From Allopusillimonas sp048270225 (GTDB lineage: Bacteria > Pseudomonadota > Gammaproteobacteria > Burkholderiales > Burkholderiaceae_B), in contig JBLWTG010000004.1 of NCBI GenBank assembly GCA_048270225.1, positions 348,896 to 412,895 of the forward strand: DNA of 64,000 nucleotides, written 5' to 3'. Within the stretch, counting starts at the first letter, position 1, and the number at the start of each line of letters is the position of its first letter. The notes beneath the pieces were generated by a model. That model made no database searches. It was not told the origin of the DNA and saw only the letters and a list, made by a program, of their open reading frames with translations. The translations under genes were made by a program, and so were the position numbers. Of this stretch, positions 50,517 to 59,054 are shown one piece after another.

Positions 50517-50825
50517 ACATTACTCATGTCCGCTTTCTTTCGTCTTTCTGCTTTAGCACTGCGGCTGTCTGCGCCGGTCGTCACGTCGACGACACAGGCA
50601 GCCAAACTCACACAAAGTCGAGGGTAGAGGTCTATGGTGACATTGATACTGGCGTGGGTAGCCAGCGCACGCGCTAAACAGTCCCCAGCGCTTACTCAGT
50701 CGAACTCAAGTACGCAATAGTCAGGCAGCGGAGACGGGTTGTACCGCGCGTTGAGGCTGTTGACGACCGCATTGCGGCCGCTCCATCTACGCACCAACCT
50801 CAGTAGAGACTTAACTTATACAAAT
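50517..50825. repeat. Decayed, internally deleted second copy of the 31.6-32.9 kb scar region
   Basis: Three blocks are collinear with the first region: about 50517-50680 with 31617-31790 (lipoprotein gene, frameshifted here), about 50694-50778 with 32210-32300 (tail of the 110-aa gene), and about 50776-50825 with 32845-32897. The middle parts, including the VapB-like gene and terminator, are missing. The second gap lies between short CTGCCGC-type repeats in the full copy, suggesting deletion by slippage. The lipoprotein copy has lost several bases after its tenth codon. Confidence 0.8.
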
Positions 50826-50857
50826 GAGACCAAGCCGCCAGCCAGTCGTACTAGATA

Positions 50858-51556
50858 TCAGCTGCCTTCTCTGCCTATCCCCGGTATCGTCTCCCGCAGT
50901 CTCGCTGCGGATTCCTTTAGCGCTTTGAGCATTACCTCAACATTTGCTTCGGTAAAACGCGTGATGATCCCCGAGAGCGACAGCGCACCTCGAAACATAC
51001 CGTCCTGATCCAGTACCGGAACTGCCAGGGCTGCAAGGTCTGGGTCTCGTTCGCCCAGGGAAACCGCATACCCCCGAGGCAGCAAGGCTTGCCGCTCGCT
51101 TTCATCATCGGTCTGATAAGCCTGAAGCACATGGCCCGAAGCGCCACTGCTCAAGGGCAGGGCGATGCCTTCATCCAGATGATGTCGCGCCGATCGTCGG
51201 GAATTTTCCCGGTATAGACATACTCTCAAGTCCCCCTCGCGCACATACAGCGAGGCGGTTTCATCTATTGCGTCCACCAGTTTGACCAGCTCGGGGCGTA
51301 TGAGGGCTTCAAGGTCGAAGCTGGCGCTGTAGAGCAAGCCGAGCCGCCAGGTGGCCTGGCCGATCGTGAATCGGCCGTCTTTCCGGCGAACCAGGAATTG
51401 AAAGCGCTCCAGCGATGCAGCCAGGCGCAGTACCGTGCTCTTGTACATGCCGGTCGCTTCGGCGAGCTCCGTCAATGTCATTGACGGACGCCGTCTGTTA
51501 AACGCCTCGAGAAGGGACAAGGCGCGATCAACAGCCTCAACACCGCTTTTTGCCAT
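50858..51556 (-). CDS. IclR-family transcriptional regulator
   Basis: A 232-residue regulator. Winged HTH at about 1-75 (GVEAVDRALSLLEAFNRRRPSMTLTELAEATGMYKSTVLRLAASLE) and IclR effector domain at about 80-230 (YVREGDLRVCLYREN, LPLSSGASGHVL, AVPVLDQDGMFRGALSLSG). ATG 51556 has GGAG 6 bases upstream; ATG 51568 has none. It diverges from the TAXI-TRAP operon, and palindromes overlapping that operon's promoter are its probable targets. Ligand likely a carboxylic acid. Confidence 0.92.
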   Translation of the reverse strand: MAKSGVEAVDRALSLLEAFNRRRPSMTLTELAEATGMYKSTVLRLAASLERFQFLVRRKDGRFTIGQATWRLGLLYSASFDLEALIRPELVKLVDAIDETASLYVREGDLRVCLYRENSRRSARHHLDEGIALPLSSGASGHVLQAYQTDDESERQALLPRGYAVSLGERDPDLAALAVPVLDQDGMFRGALSLSGIITRFTEANVEVMLKALKESAARLRETIPGIGREGS

Positions 51557-51651
51557 GTGGCTCTCCATAAATTTGGCGTGATTATCTCACTCTGTTCGTC
51601 CGTCAAAAACAAAACAGCACTGCGCAAGGCGCGTAGACGGGGTTGCATTGT

Positions 51652-51717
51652 TTGACGAACATTTATATTAAGGTCTATCATACAGAACTTCAGTTCTATC
51701 AGATAAAACTTTATCTG
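51652..51717 (+). promoter_or_regulatory. Promoter of the TAXI-TRAP operon with two operator palindromes
   Basis: -35 TTGACG (51652-51657) and -10 TATCAT (51676-51681), 18-base spacing. AGAACTTCAGTTCT (51684-51697) lies over the expected start point and CAGATAAA/TTTATCTG (51700-51707, 51710-51717) follows. Both palindromes are perfect. Their position downstream of -10 argues for repression, probably by the divergent IclR protein. Confidence 0.65.
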
Positions 51718-51796
51718 TTCAAAGAAGCGGCTAATCTATAAATCCGCGTTTATCCCATCAAAGCGTTGCTAATTTGTTCGAAAATAGGAGGACAGC

Positions 51797-52777
51797 ATGC
51801 GCACTACTTTTTATACAAAGCTGATCACGGCATTGGCCCTGACGGCCGTGGCTTCTGTTGCAAGCGCTAAGGTTGTTTTTAGCGGTGTATCACCTACGTC
51901 TGACGACTACGCTCTTGGCGTTGTGTGGTCCGGTCTGGCCAGGCAGGCCGGGATAGACATGACAGTCGTGGAGAACGGCACCGTTGCCGGGCTTAGAAAA
52001 ACGGCGATGAACGAAACCGATATGGTGGCGATTGGTGCGCCGCATTATCGGGATGCAGTGAATGGATCGGGCGCCTATGCGCGTGATCCTGAGTCATTGC
52101 GCAGTCAATACAAGAATATGAAAGCGATTCTCGGTATGCCTTCCGGAATGGCTCAATATCTTGTGAATGCGAAGAGCGATATTCACAATTTTGCGGATTT
52201 CGATGGCAAGAAGGTAGGGATAGGCCGCCCGGGTGGCAATGCAGGCCAGGTGTCAAAAGAGCTGTTCAAAATTCAGAATATCAAGGTGGACGGGCAGCAT
52301 CTCGAATACGGCCCTGCGCTGGAGCAGCTCGCAACGGGTTCTCTTGATGGCACGCTGGTATGGGGCAGCATTCCCAATGCGTCGATCGATAATGCGTCGC
52401 GTGGCACCAAGTTGCGGTTTGTTTCCCTGGGCGCCGATACATTCGAAAAACTGCAAAGCACCATTTCCAATGGGCAGTTCTACATCCTGCAGGAAGTGCC
52501 GGCGAAAGTCATACAGAAAGCCTATGGAGGACGTGTAGAGGTTACGGGCGATACCGCCAGATTCTGGACGTTTCCGTGGCAAGTCATGGTGCGGGCCGAT
52601 ATGGACGAGCAGACGGTATACACGCTGACCAAGACACTATGGGAAGGCATAGACAAGGTTCACGAGGCAAGCCCAGCGCTTTCTCTGATCAACATCAAGA
52701 ACACGCTAAAGGGTATTTCGGCGGATCTGCATCCTGGCGCAGCACGCTACTACCGAGAAATAGGCCTGATCAAATAG
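51797..52777 (+). CDS. TAXI-family TRAP solute-binding protein
   Basis: A 326-residue exported receptor; signal peptide 1-24 (ending SVASA). The mature part begins VVFSGVSPTSDDYALGVVWSGLA and has a long ligand domain with VGIGRPGGNAGQVSKELF (about 140-157), resembling the TAXI group, which binds glutamate/glutamine or dicarboxylates. AGGAGG lies 6 bases before the ATG. The fused TRAP permease is next, 67 bases downstream, which is the standard TAXI arrangement. Confidence 0.88.
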   Translation: MRTTFYTKLITALALTAVASVASAKVVFSGVSPTSDDYALGVVWSGLARQAGIDMTVVENGTVAGLRKTAMNETDMVAIGAPHYRDAVNGSGAYARDPESLRSQYKNMKAILGMPSGMAQYLVNAKSDIHNFADFDGKKVGIGRPGGNAGQVSKELFKIQNIKVDGQHLEYGPALEQLATGSLDGTLVWGSIPNASIDNASRGTKLRFVSLGADTFEKLQSTISNGQFYILQEVPAKVIQKAYGGRVEVTGDTARFWTFPWQVMVRADMDEQTVYTLTKTLWEGIDKVHEASPALSLINIKNTLKGISADLHPGAARYYREIGLIK

Positions 52778-52844
52778 CGTGGCACCGTCGGTATCCGGGC
52801 GCCGGCGCGCCCGCATCTCTTAGTCCACACTTGGACCAGTGAAC

Positions 52845-54719
52845 ATGTTCAAACTCGATAAAACATTGCACCTGCTTGGCATAACAGCGTGCGCGGCACT
52901 CTCCCTTTTCATTGTGCTCACCCAGTTCTTTGGCCGCTTTCCATCGCAGATTCAGTATGGAACCTGTCTGATGCTGGCTATTGTCGCCATTGCGTCCTTG
53001 CGCAGGGGGGCAACGGAGCAAGCGCCGCGCTCGGTAGCGTCGCTGCTCGGTGCGGTACTGATTGTTCTGGCTTCCGTACTGACTTGGGCTTACTTCTCCA
53101 ATCAGTACGACGACATCGCCAATTTCCGTGAGGGTTTGCCCAGCATCGGTGACTTATGGTGCTATGCCATCGGAACGCTGCTGGTCATTTGGGCGGCCCA
53201 TAAGGCAGAAGGGTGGATGTTGACGACGGTGGTGATGGTGGCCGTGGGTTATCTCGCATTTGGACACCTGCTTCCAGGGATTTTTGAACACCGGGCGTTT
53301 GCCCTAAGCCGTATTCTCGAGGTGTCGTACAGCTACCGCGGAATATTCGGTGTGGCCCTGGCTTCAGTGGTCGATATTGTCATCGCCTTCGTTATTCTTG
53401 GTACGGCATTAAGGCTTACTGGCGTTGGCGATCTTTTCAATGATCTTGCGCTGTTGCTGACCAAGGGCAAGCGGTCAGGCCCAGCGCAGACTGCAATCAT
53501 CGCGTCTACGTTTTTTGGATCGATAAATGGATCGGCGCCCGCCAACGTGGCGGCAACGGGTGTGTTGACCATTCCGATGATGAAGCGAAGCGGCTTCTCG
53601 CCCCGTTTTGCGGGCGCCGTGGAAGCAACTGCATCGTGTGTCGGGCAGATCATGCCGCCAGTGATGGGCGTCGGCGCTTTTATTATGTCCGACATCGCGG
53701 GCGTTCCCTACATCAACATCATGGTAGCGGCAATATTGCCTGCCTTGCTTTACGTCTTTTCCTTGTCGATTACCGTTTCGTGCGAAGCGGGCCGGCAGAA
53801 CATCACCCCATTGGTGGAAGAGGCCGGGCCGAAATGGAATCGCGGCATGAGCATACGACTGGGCTTGCTTGTGCTGGGTTTTGGCAGCCTGCTCGCCATG
53901 TTGATTTCGGGTTTGCCAGCAACCTATTGCGGTCTGGTGGCTACCGGTATTCTGCTGGCGGCGGCCACCCTGTTTCCCGAGACAAGGTTGAAGCGCAAGC
54001 AGTGGGTCGAAATGTTTACTGACAGCGGCAGGGATTCGCTTTCTGTGCTGCTGTCGTGCGCAGCCATCGGTATCGTCATTGCCGCGCTGTCCTCGACAGG
54101 CTTTGGCATCAAGCTCAATCAGGAGATCACCGCGTTGGGCGCGGGTTCCATGCTGCTGGCGCTCTTGCTGGCTGCCGCCTGCTCAATCGTGCTGGGCATG
54201 GGCTTGCCGACAGCTGCGTCTTATCTCATGGTGATATTCGTCGCAGGCCCGGCGCTCATCGAGCTGGGCGTGCCCAAGCTAACCGCGCACATGTTCGTTT
54301 TTTATTACGCGGTGCTGTCGGCGATTACGCCGCCTGTTGCCCTGGCGGTCTTTGCGGCAGCGGCCATCGCCAAAACCAAACCCATGGGGCTGGCCATTAC
54401 CGCCATGCGCATCGCTGCGGTTGGGTTCGTTCTGCCCATTATGTGGGTTTATCACCCAGAGCTCATGGTGACGCCGAACACGGATTGGGTTGCGCTGGGC
54501 ATTTATCTGCCATTCGTGATCCTGGCCATCGTGGCGCTGGCTTCGGGGCAGACCGGGCATCTGATCCGGCCGCTTACGCTTTTGGAGCGGATCGGATTCA
54601 TCGCCGCTGCAGTATTGATCGCATTGCCGCATGAGGCGTTAAACGTAGCCGTTGGCATTGCACTGCTGCTTTATTTCATCTTTCTGTTCAGAGGAAAAAA
54701 ACGTGTCACAGCAGCTTGA
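52845..54719 (+). CDS. TRAP transporter fused permease (DctQ-DctM, 4TM/12TM)
   Basis: A 624-residue inner-membrane protein combining small and large TRAP subunits. The first four helices (to about 150) replace DctQ; the rest is DctM-like, with FGSINGSAPANVAATGVLTIPMM, a GQIMPPVMGVGAFIMSDIAG block, GLPTAASYLMVIFVAGPALI and AITPPVALAVFAAAAIAKT. Such fusions go with TAXI receptors, as here. GTG 52839 two codons upstream is an alternative start. Its 3' end overlaps the CoA-transferase start by 17 bases. Confidence 0.93.
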   Translation: MFKLDKTLHLLGITACAALSLFIVLTQFFGRFPSQIQYGTCLMLAIVAIASLRRGATEQAPRSVASLLGAVLIVLASVLTWAYFSNQYDDIANFREGLPSIGDLWCYAIGTLLVIWAAHKAEGWMLTTVVMVAVGYLAFGHLLPGIFEHRAFALSRILEVSYSYRGIFGVALASVVDIVIAFVILGTALRLTGVGDLFNDLALLLTKGKRSGPAQTAIIASTFFGSINGSAPANVAATGVLTIPMMKRSGFSPRFAGAVEATASCVGQIMPPVMGVGAFIMSDIAGVPYINIMVAAILPALLYVFSLSITVSCEAGRQNITPLVEEAGPKWNRGMSIRLGLLVLGFGSLLAMLISGLPATYCGLVATGILLAAATLFPETRLKRKQWVEMFTDSGRDSLSVLLSCAAIGIVIAALSSTGFGIKLNQEITALGAGSMLLALLLAAACSIVLGMGLPTAASYLMVIFVAGPALIELGVPKLTAHMFVFYYAVLSAITPPVALAVFAAAAIAKTKPMGLAITAMRIAAVGFVLPIMWVYHPELMVTPNTDWVALGIYLPFVILAIVALASGQTGHLIRPLTLLERIGFIAAAVLIALPHEALNVAVGIALLLYFIFLFRGKKRVTAA

Positions 54720-55905
54720 AGGCTTGCGTATTCTCGATCTTACTAATGTGCTGGCTGGTCCGTTCTGCGCCTATCAGCTGGCGCAACTGGGGGCGGACGT
54801 CATCAAGATCGAGATGCCGGGAACCGGAGATCTGGCTAGACAACTCGGCGCAGATCCTGAACTGAACAAACTATTCATGGGTACCTCTTTTCTTGCCCAG
54901 AATGCCGGCAAGCGTTCCGTTACCCTGAACCTGAAGCGGGCCGAGGGCCGCGAAGCTTTCCTGAAGCTGGTCCAGACCTCGGACGCCGTCATCGAGAACT
55001 TCCGTCCCGGTGTCATGGACAGGCTGGGGCTGGGCTATGACGCACTGAAGGCAGTCAAGCCGGACCTGGTCTACTGCGCCATATCAGGTTATGGCGCCGA
55101 TGGTCCCTTGCGCGAGAACCCCGCTTACGACCAGATTATCCAGGGTATGGCAGGCGTCATGAGCGTTACCGGCGATGAGCATTCCGCGCCGCTGCGTGTG
55201 GGATATCCTGTTGCCGACACCATGGGCGGTATTACCGCCGCATTTGCCGTCACCGCTGCCTTGCTCAAACGCGAGCGCAGCGGGCAGGGAGAGTTTGTGG
55301 ACGTGTCCATGCTTGAATCCACCATGGTCGCCATGGGCTGGGTAGTGTCGAATTGGCTGCTCGCCAACGTACGGCCAAGCCCGATCGGCAACGAGAACAT
55401 GACCGCGGCACCGTCCGGCACGTTTGCAACCAAAGATGGCCTGCTCAATATCGCTGCCAACAAGCAGACGCAGTATGAAACCTTATGCGCTTTACTGGAA
55501 TGTGAGCAACTGATTGAGGACGCGCGATTCAAGGACAGGGAAGATCGCAAACGCAACCGTTATTTGCTCAAGGATGAGCTGGAACTGGCGTTGGCGCGCC
55601 ATTCTGCTGCCTACTGGGCGAAGCTGTTTAACCAGCACAATGTCCCCGCAGGCGAAGTGCTGGATGTGCCGTCCATCCTGGAACACGAGCAGATACAGAG
55701 CCGCGGATTCTTGCAGCGCTTTGAAAATGTGCAGGGCTTGGATAAGGATGTTCAGGTCGTGCGGGCAGGCTTTAGATATGCAAGCGGCGATCCTGCTTCG
55801 AAAACACCTCCTCCATCCCTGGGCGCTGATACCCACGATATCCTTGGATCGCTGGGATACAGCGCAGAAGCGATCTCAAACCTTGAAGCAGCAGGGGCAA
55901 TATGA
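54703..55905 (+). CDS. CaiB/BaiF class III CoA-transferase
   Basis: A 400-residue CoA-transferase: GLRILDLTNVLAGPFCAYQLAQLGADVIKIE (7-37), VIENFRPGVMDRLGLGYDAL (96-115) and catalytic Asp172 in YPVADTMGGITAAF. GTG 54703 is preceded by GAGG at 8 bases; the ATG at 54652 would overlap the permease by 68 bases. Its stop overlaps the next ATG (55902-55905). Together with the citrate-synthase-like protein it may activate and cleave an imported tricarboxylate or similar acid. Confidence 0.92.
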   Translation: MSQQLEGLRILDLTNVLAGPFCAYQLAQLGADVIKIEMPGTGDLARQLGADPELNKLFMGTSFLAQNAGKRSVTLNLKRAEGREAFLKLVQTSDAVIENFRPGVMDRLGLGYDALKAVKPDLVYCAISGYGADGPLRENPAYDQIIQGMAGVMSVTGDEHSAPLRVGYPVADTMGGITAAFAVTAALLKRERSGQGEFVDVSMLESTMVAMGWVVSNWLLANVRPSPIGNENMTAAPSGTFATKDGLLNIAANKQTQYETLCALLECEQLIEDARFKDREDRKRNRYLLKDELELALARHSAAYWAKLFNQHNVPAGEVLDVPSILEHEQIQSRGFLQRFENVQGLDKDVQVVRAGFRYASGDPASKTPPPSLGADTHDILGSLGYSAEAISNLEAAGAI

Positions 55906-56756
55906 GCACTCAGCAGGATAACAATCGCAACGATGATGCCGTACAGGCCATGCAGGACTGGTGGAGTACAGACATCATCGAGATGTCTCCCGGTTCGATC
56001 CGGTACCGTGGTTACGCGATAAAGGAATTGATCGGTAATGTGAGTTTCCCGCAGATGATCTGGCTGATGGTTCGCGGAGATCTGCCTGAAGCAGGGCAGG
56101 CCCGTCTTCTGGAAGCCGCACTGGTCGCAGGCGTGGACCATGGGCCGCAGGCGCCTTCTATCGCGATTGCTCGCATGGCTGCAACGTGCGGTGTCGGGCT
56201 GAACAACGCCATGGCCTCGGGCCTGAACGTCCTGGGCGATGTCCACGGCGGTGCGGGTGAACAGGCCGTGGAGCTTTATCAGCAAGTCTATGAGCGCATA
56301 GCGCGTGGCATGGCCATGAAGCAGGCATGCGAAGAGGTGTTGGCGGATTTCTGGTCAAGGGGAAAGAAGTTCGTACCCGGGTTCGGGCACAGATTTCACC
56401 CCGTCGATCCACGTGCGCCACGTTTACTCGCACTGGTCGACGAAGCCCGCGAAAAGGGTTTCGTACGGGGGCTTTATGCTGACATCGCCCGATGTGTTGA
56501 AGCGGTCATCCAGCAGGAGAAAGGCCGTCATATTCCCATGAATATTGATGGCGCGACGGCTGTCATCTATGCTGAGCTGGGTTTTGCCCCGGCGCTGGCG
56601 CGTGGCCTGTTCTGTCTTTCCCGTTCTGTCGGAATACTCGCCCATTCTTGGGAGCAAATGCAGGAACCAACCCGCAATAAAGGGCCTATTCCTCGCCAGT
56701 ACATCTGGCGCTACACGGGCACACCGGCCCGCTCACTGGAAGGAGACGACGCATGA
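55902..56756 (+). CDS. Short citrate-synthase-like protein (citryl-CoA lyase-like)
   Basis: A 284-residue member of the citrate synthase superfamily, much shorter than citrate synthase (about 430). The catalytic triad is present: His115 (DVHGGAG), His163 (PGFGHRFHP) and Asp216 (MNIDGATA); Arg243 and SWEQMQE follow as expected. The N-terminal domain needed for oxaloacetate closure is mostly missing, which matches C-terminal-only proteins such as citryl-CoA lyases. Coupled by overlapping stop/start codons with the CoA-transferase and the lactonase. Predicted to cleave a 3-hydroxy-3-carboxyacyl-CoA (citryl-CoA type) to an oxo acid and acetyl-CoA; substrate is inferred. Confidence 0.85.
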   Translation: MSTQQDNNRNDDAVQAMQDWWSTDIIEMSPGSIRYRGYAIKELIGNVSFPQMIWLMVRGDLPEAGQARLLEAALVAGVDHGPQAPSIAIARMAATCGVGLNNAMASGLNVLGDVHGGAGEQAVELYQQVYERIARGMAMKQACEEVLADFWSRGKKFVPGFGHRFHPVDPRAPRLLALVDEAREKGFVRGLYADIARCVEAVIQQEKGRHIPMNIDGATAVIYAELGFAPALARGLFCLSRSVGILAHSWEQMQEPTRNKGPIPRQYIWRYTGTPARSLEGDDA

Positions 56757-57682
56757 GCCTGTACGCCCCACCCACTGAAGTCGCTACACAACGATTTACC
56801 AGCCTGCCTGATGCCCTGCGGGTGCGCAACGGCGATTCTGGCTGGGTAGCGGCCAACAAGCCTGGACAGGCTGTAGATTCCTTTCTTGAAGGGCCGTCTT
56901 TTGACCGGCATGGCAACCTTTATGTGACGGATATTCCCTACGGAAGAATCTTTCGGATTGATCCGGAGGGAAACTGGGAGCTGGTTGCTCAGTATGACGG
57001 ATGGCCCAATGGCCTGAAAATACACCGCGATGGCCGGATTTTTATTGCCGACTATAAACACGGAATTATGGTTCTGGACCCCGCGTCAGGGCAGGTTGCC
57101 CCGCTGTTGACGCATCGGCGAAGTGAGGGTTTCAAAGGCATCAACGATCTGATTTTTGATCATGATGGCCGACTGTATTTTACCGACCAGGGTCAGACTG
57201 GCATGCATGATCAGAGCGGTCGCGTATTTCGCTATGATCCGTCTACCGGGCGGTTAGACTGCCTGCTCTCGAACGGCGTAAGCCCTAACGGCATTGCGCT
57301 TAGCCCGGATCAGAATGTGCTCTATGTCGCGATGACGCGCGGCAATGCCGTCTGGCGCATGCCGCTGTTTGGTGACGGCTCCGTCTCCAAAGTGGGAATA
57401 TTCGTGCAGATGGCCGGAGGCGTCAGCGGGGCAGATGGCCTGGCCGTTGATCAGGCAGGTAATCTGTTTGTGGCCGATGCAGGAAATGGATGCGTCTGGT
57501 CATTCTCGCCTTATGGGAAGCCATTGCATCGCTACCTTGTGCAGTCGGGTGGCCGCACGGTCACCAATCTTGCGTTTGGTGGCCCGGATAATCGCTCGCT
57601 GTTTATTGTTGATTCATCAAAGGGAGCCATTTCTCGCGTAGAGACTGAGCAGCCTGGTTTGCCTTTGTATTCGCACGATTGA
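56753..57682 (+). CDS. SMP-30/gluconolactonase-family protein
   Basis: A 309-residue six-bladed beta-propeller. Blade motifs repeat: EGPSFDRHGNLYVTDIPYGRIFRID (about 43-67), GLKIHRDGRIFIADYKHG, INDLIFDHDGRLYFTDQGQ, NGIALSPDQNVLYVA and DGLAVDQAGNLFVADAGNG. The Glu of EGP and Asn/Asp of NDL and DGL are the Ca2+/Zn2+ ligands of the family. No signal peptide. Likely a lactone hydrolase acting on the same substrate class as the genes before it. Ends 2 bases from the convergent anti-sigma gene. Confidence 0.9.
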   Translation: MSLYAPPTEVATQRFTSLPDALRVRNGDSGWVAANKPGQAVDSFLEGPSFDRHGNLYVTDIPYGRIFRIDPEGNWELVAQYDGWPNGLKIHRDGRIFIADYKHGIMVLDPASGQVAPLLTHRRSEGFKGINDLIFDHDGRLYFTDQGQTGMHDQSGRVFRYDPSTGRLDCLLSNGVSPNGIALSPDQNVLYVAMTRGNAVWRMPLFGDGSVSKVGIFVQMAGGVSGADGLAVDQAGNLFVADAGNGCVWSFSPYGKPLHRYLVQSGGRTVTNLAFGGPDNRSLFIVDSSKGAISRVETEQPGLPLYSHD

Positions 57683-57684
57683 AC

Positions 57685-58419
57685 CTAAAGCACCTTCACA
57701 GCCCGCCCAATGAACTGAATCGGCCCGGTGGGGCGTCCCGTCGGCGAACCCGTACGGGGCTCCAGCGTCAGCTCAAACAACTGATTGTTCTCCAGCGCGG
57801 GCAGCGTATCCAGCGGTACGGTAATACGTTGTCCGGGCTGGACCAGCCCAAGGGAGACCGGGGCGTTCCAGCCGTCGGCCTTGGTCCAGAACTGCAGCGC
57901 CTTGTCGGCGGGCACGTCCAGTACAGCCAACGGCGTCAGCACTATCTGTCGATCGGAACGCGCGTGTACCACCCAGCCGGGCGCTGTGTCGCCCGGCGCG
58001 ACCAGCACAACCATATATCGGGTCTCAGGTGACGTAAGCGGATTCATCGTCAACACGACCACCAGCGCTGCCGCGGCAAACCCTGACGCTGCCAAACCTC
58101 TCCAGAGTGTCAGCGAGCGCCAGAGCATGGACCATCCTGCACGGGATGCGTGTCGCACCGGCGTGGCGACAGGCTCCAGCGCATCCAGGCTGCGGACGAT
58201 GCGCGGCCAAAGCCTTGCGGAGGGCGGTGAGGGCGGTACCAGTGCTGTCAGTGGCAGAAGACGGGCTTCCCAGGCCTGCACGGCAGCCCGCAGCGCAGGC
58301 TCGGTGGCCAGGCGCTGCTCGACCTCACGCCTTTGTTGGCCTGATAAAGTGCCTAATACATATTCACCGGCCAGTTCATGCAGGTCGCCAGCGTCGGCGG
58401 TAGACGAAGTGGTGCTCAT
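57685..58419 (-). CDS. Membrane anti-sigma factor (RskA-like)
   Basis: A 244-residue single-pass membrane protein. The cytosolic N-terminal zinc-less anti-sigma domain (LHELAGEYVLGTLSGQQRREVEQRLATEPALRAAVQAWEARL, about 12-52) is followed by one membrane helix (about 107-128, GLAASGFAAAALVVVLTM) and a periplasmic RskA-like domain. It overlaps the sigma gene by 4 bases (ATGA). It should hold the ECF sigma factor inactive at the membrane until a periplasmic signal releases it. No adjacent protease gene is seen. Confidence 0.88.
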   Translation of the reverse strand: MSTTSSTADAGDLHELAGEYVLGTLSGQQRREVEQRLATEPALRAAVQAWEARLLPLTALVPPSPPSARLWPRIVRSLDALEPVATPVRHASRAGWSMLWRSLTLWRGLAASGFAAAALVVVLTMNPLTSPETRYMVVLVAPGDTAPGWVVHARSDRQIVLTPLAVLDVPADKALQFWTKADGWNAPVSLGLVQPGQRITVPLDTLPALENNQLFELTLEPRTGSPTGRPTGPIQFIGRAVKVL

Positions 58420-58982
58420 GTCATGCACTCTCGCAGCGCGGCCAGGCTGCGCCTGATCCAGGCCTTGATCGTGCCCAGCGGCGCATTCAGGCGTTCGGCG
58501 ATCTCGCGGTGCGAGAAGCCATCGACATAAGCATGCAGGATACAGTTGCGCCGTACCGGTTCAAGCTGTTCCAGACAGAAGGCAATGCGGCCATGGCTGG
58601 CTTCTGCAGACAAGCTGGCGGTGATGTCTTTCCAGGCCTGGACCGAGGCATGGTCATCCAGGGCGGCGACCGCGTCTTCATCCACGTCGATGTGCCGGCC
58701 GCCGTCGCGCACGGCATTGAGTGCCAGGTGGCGGGCGATGCTGTAGATCCAGCCGCGGGCTGACCCTTTGGCAGGGTCAAAGCGCGAGGCGCCCGTCCAT
58801 ATCTTGATGCAGGTATCGTGCACGATATCTTCGGCCATGGCCGCGTTGCGCACAATGCGCAATACCACGCCCAGCAGACGTCCGCCTTCGTGGTTGTAGA
58901 GTTGCAGCAAGGCATCGCGCTGACCAGCGGCACAGCCGGCCAGCGCAGCTTCGTAATCGAAATCACCAGAAGCGGGCGTCAC
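58416..58982 (-). CDS. ECF sigma factor (SigK-like)
   Basis: A 188-residue sigma70-family protein. Region 2 shows EGGRLLGVVLRIVRNAAMAEDIVHDTCIKIW and AKGSARGWIYSIARHLALNAVR; region 4 is LEPVRRNCILHAYVDGFSHREIAERLNAPLGTIKAWIRRSL. The start is GTG 58982. It is followed by its anti-sigma gene and preceded by a DUF3455 gene, the frequent set in Burkholderiales. Controls an envelope or oxidative stress regulon by inference. Confidence 0.92.
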   Translation of the reverse strand: MTPASGDFDYEAALAGCAAGQRDALLQLYNHEGGRLLGVVLRIVRNAAMAEDIVHDTCIKIWTGASRFDPAKGSARGWIYSIARHLALNAVRDGGRHIDVDEDAVAALDDHASVQAWKDITASLSAEASHGRIAFCLEQLEPVRRNCILHAYVDGFSHREIAERLNAPLGTIKAWIRRSLAALRECMT

Positions 58983-59054
58983 AGTGGCTTGATCCCCGGA
59001 AGTGTGTTCTCAATAATGCAGGCGGGTTCAGCTCGCTGCCCCGCCTGCATCCGC

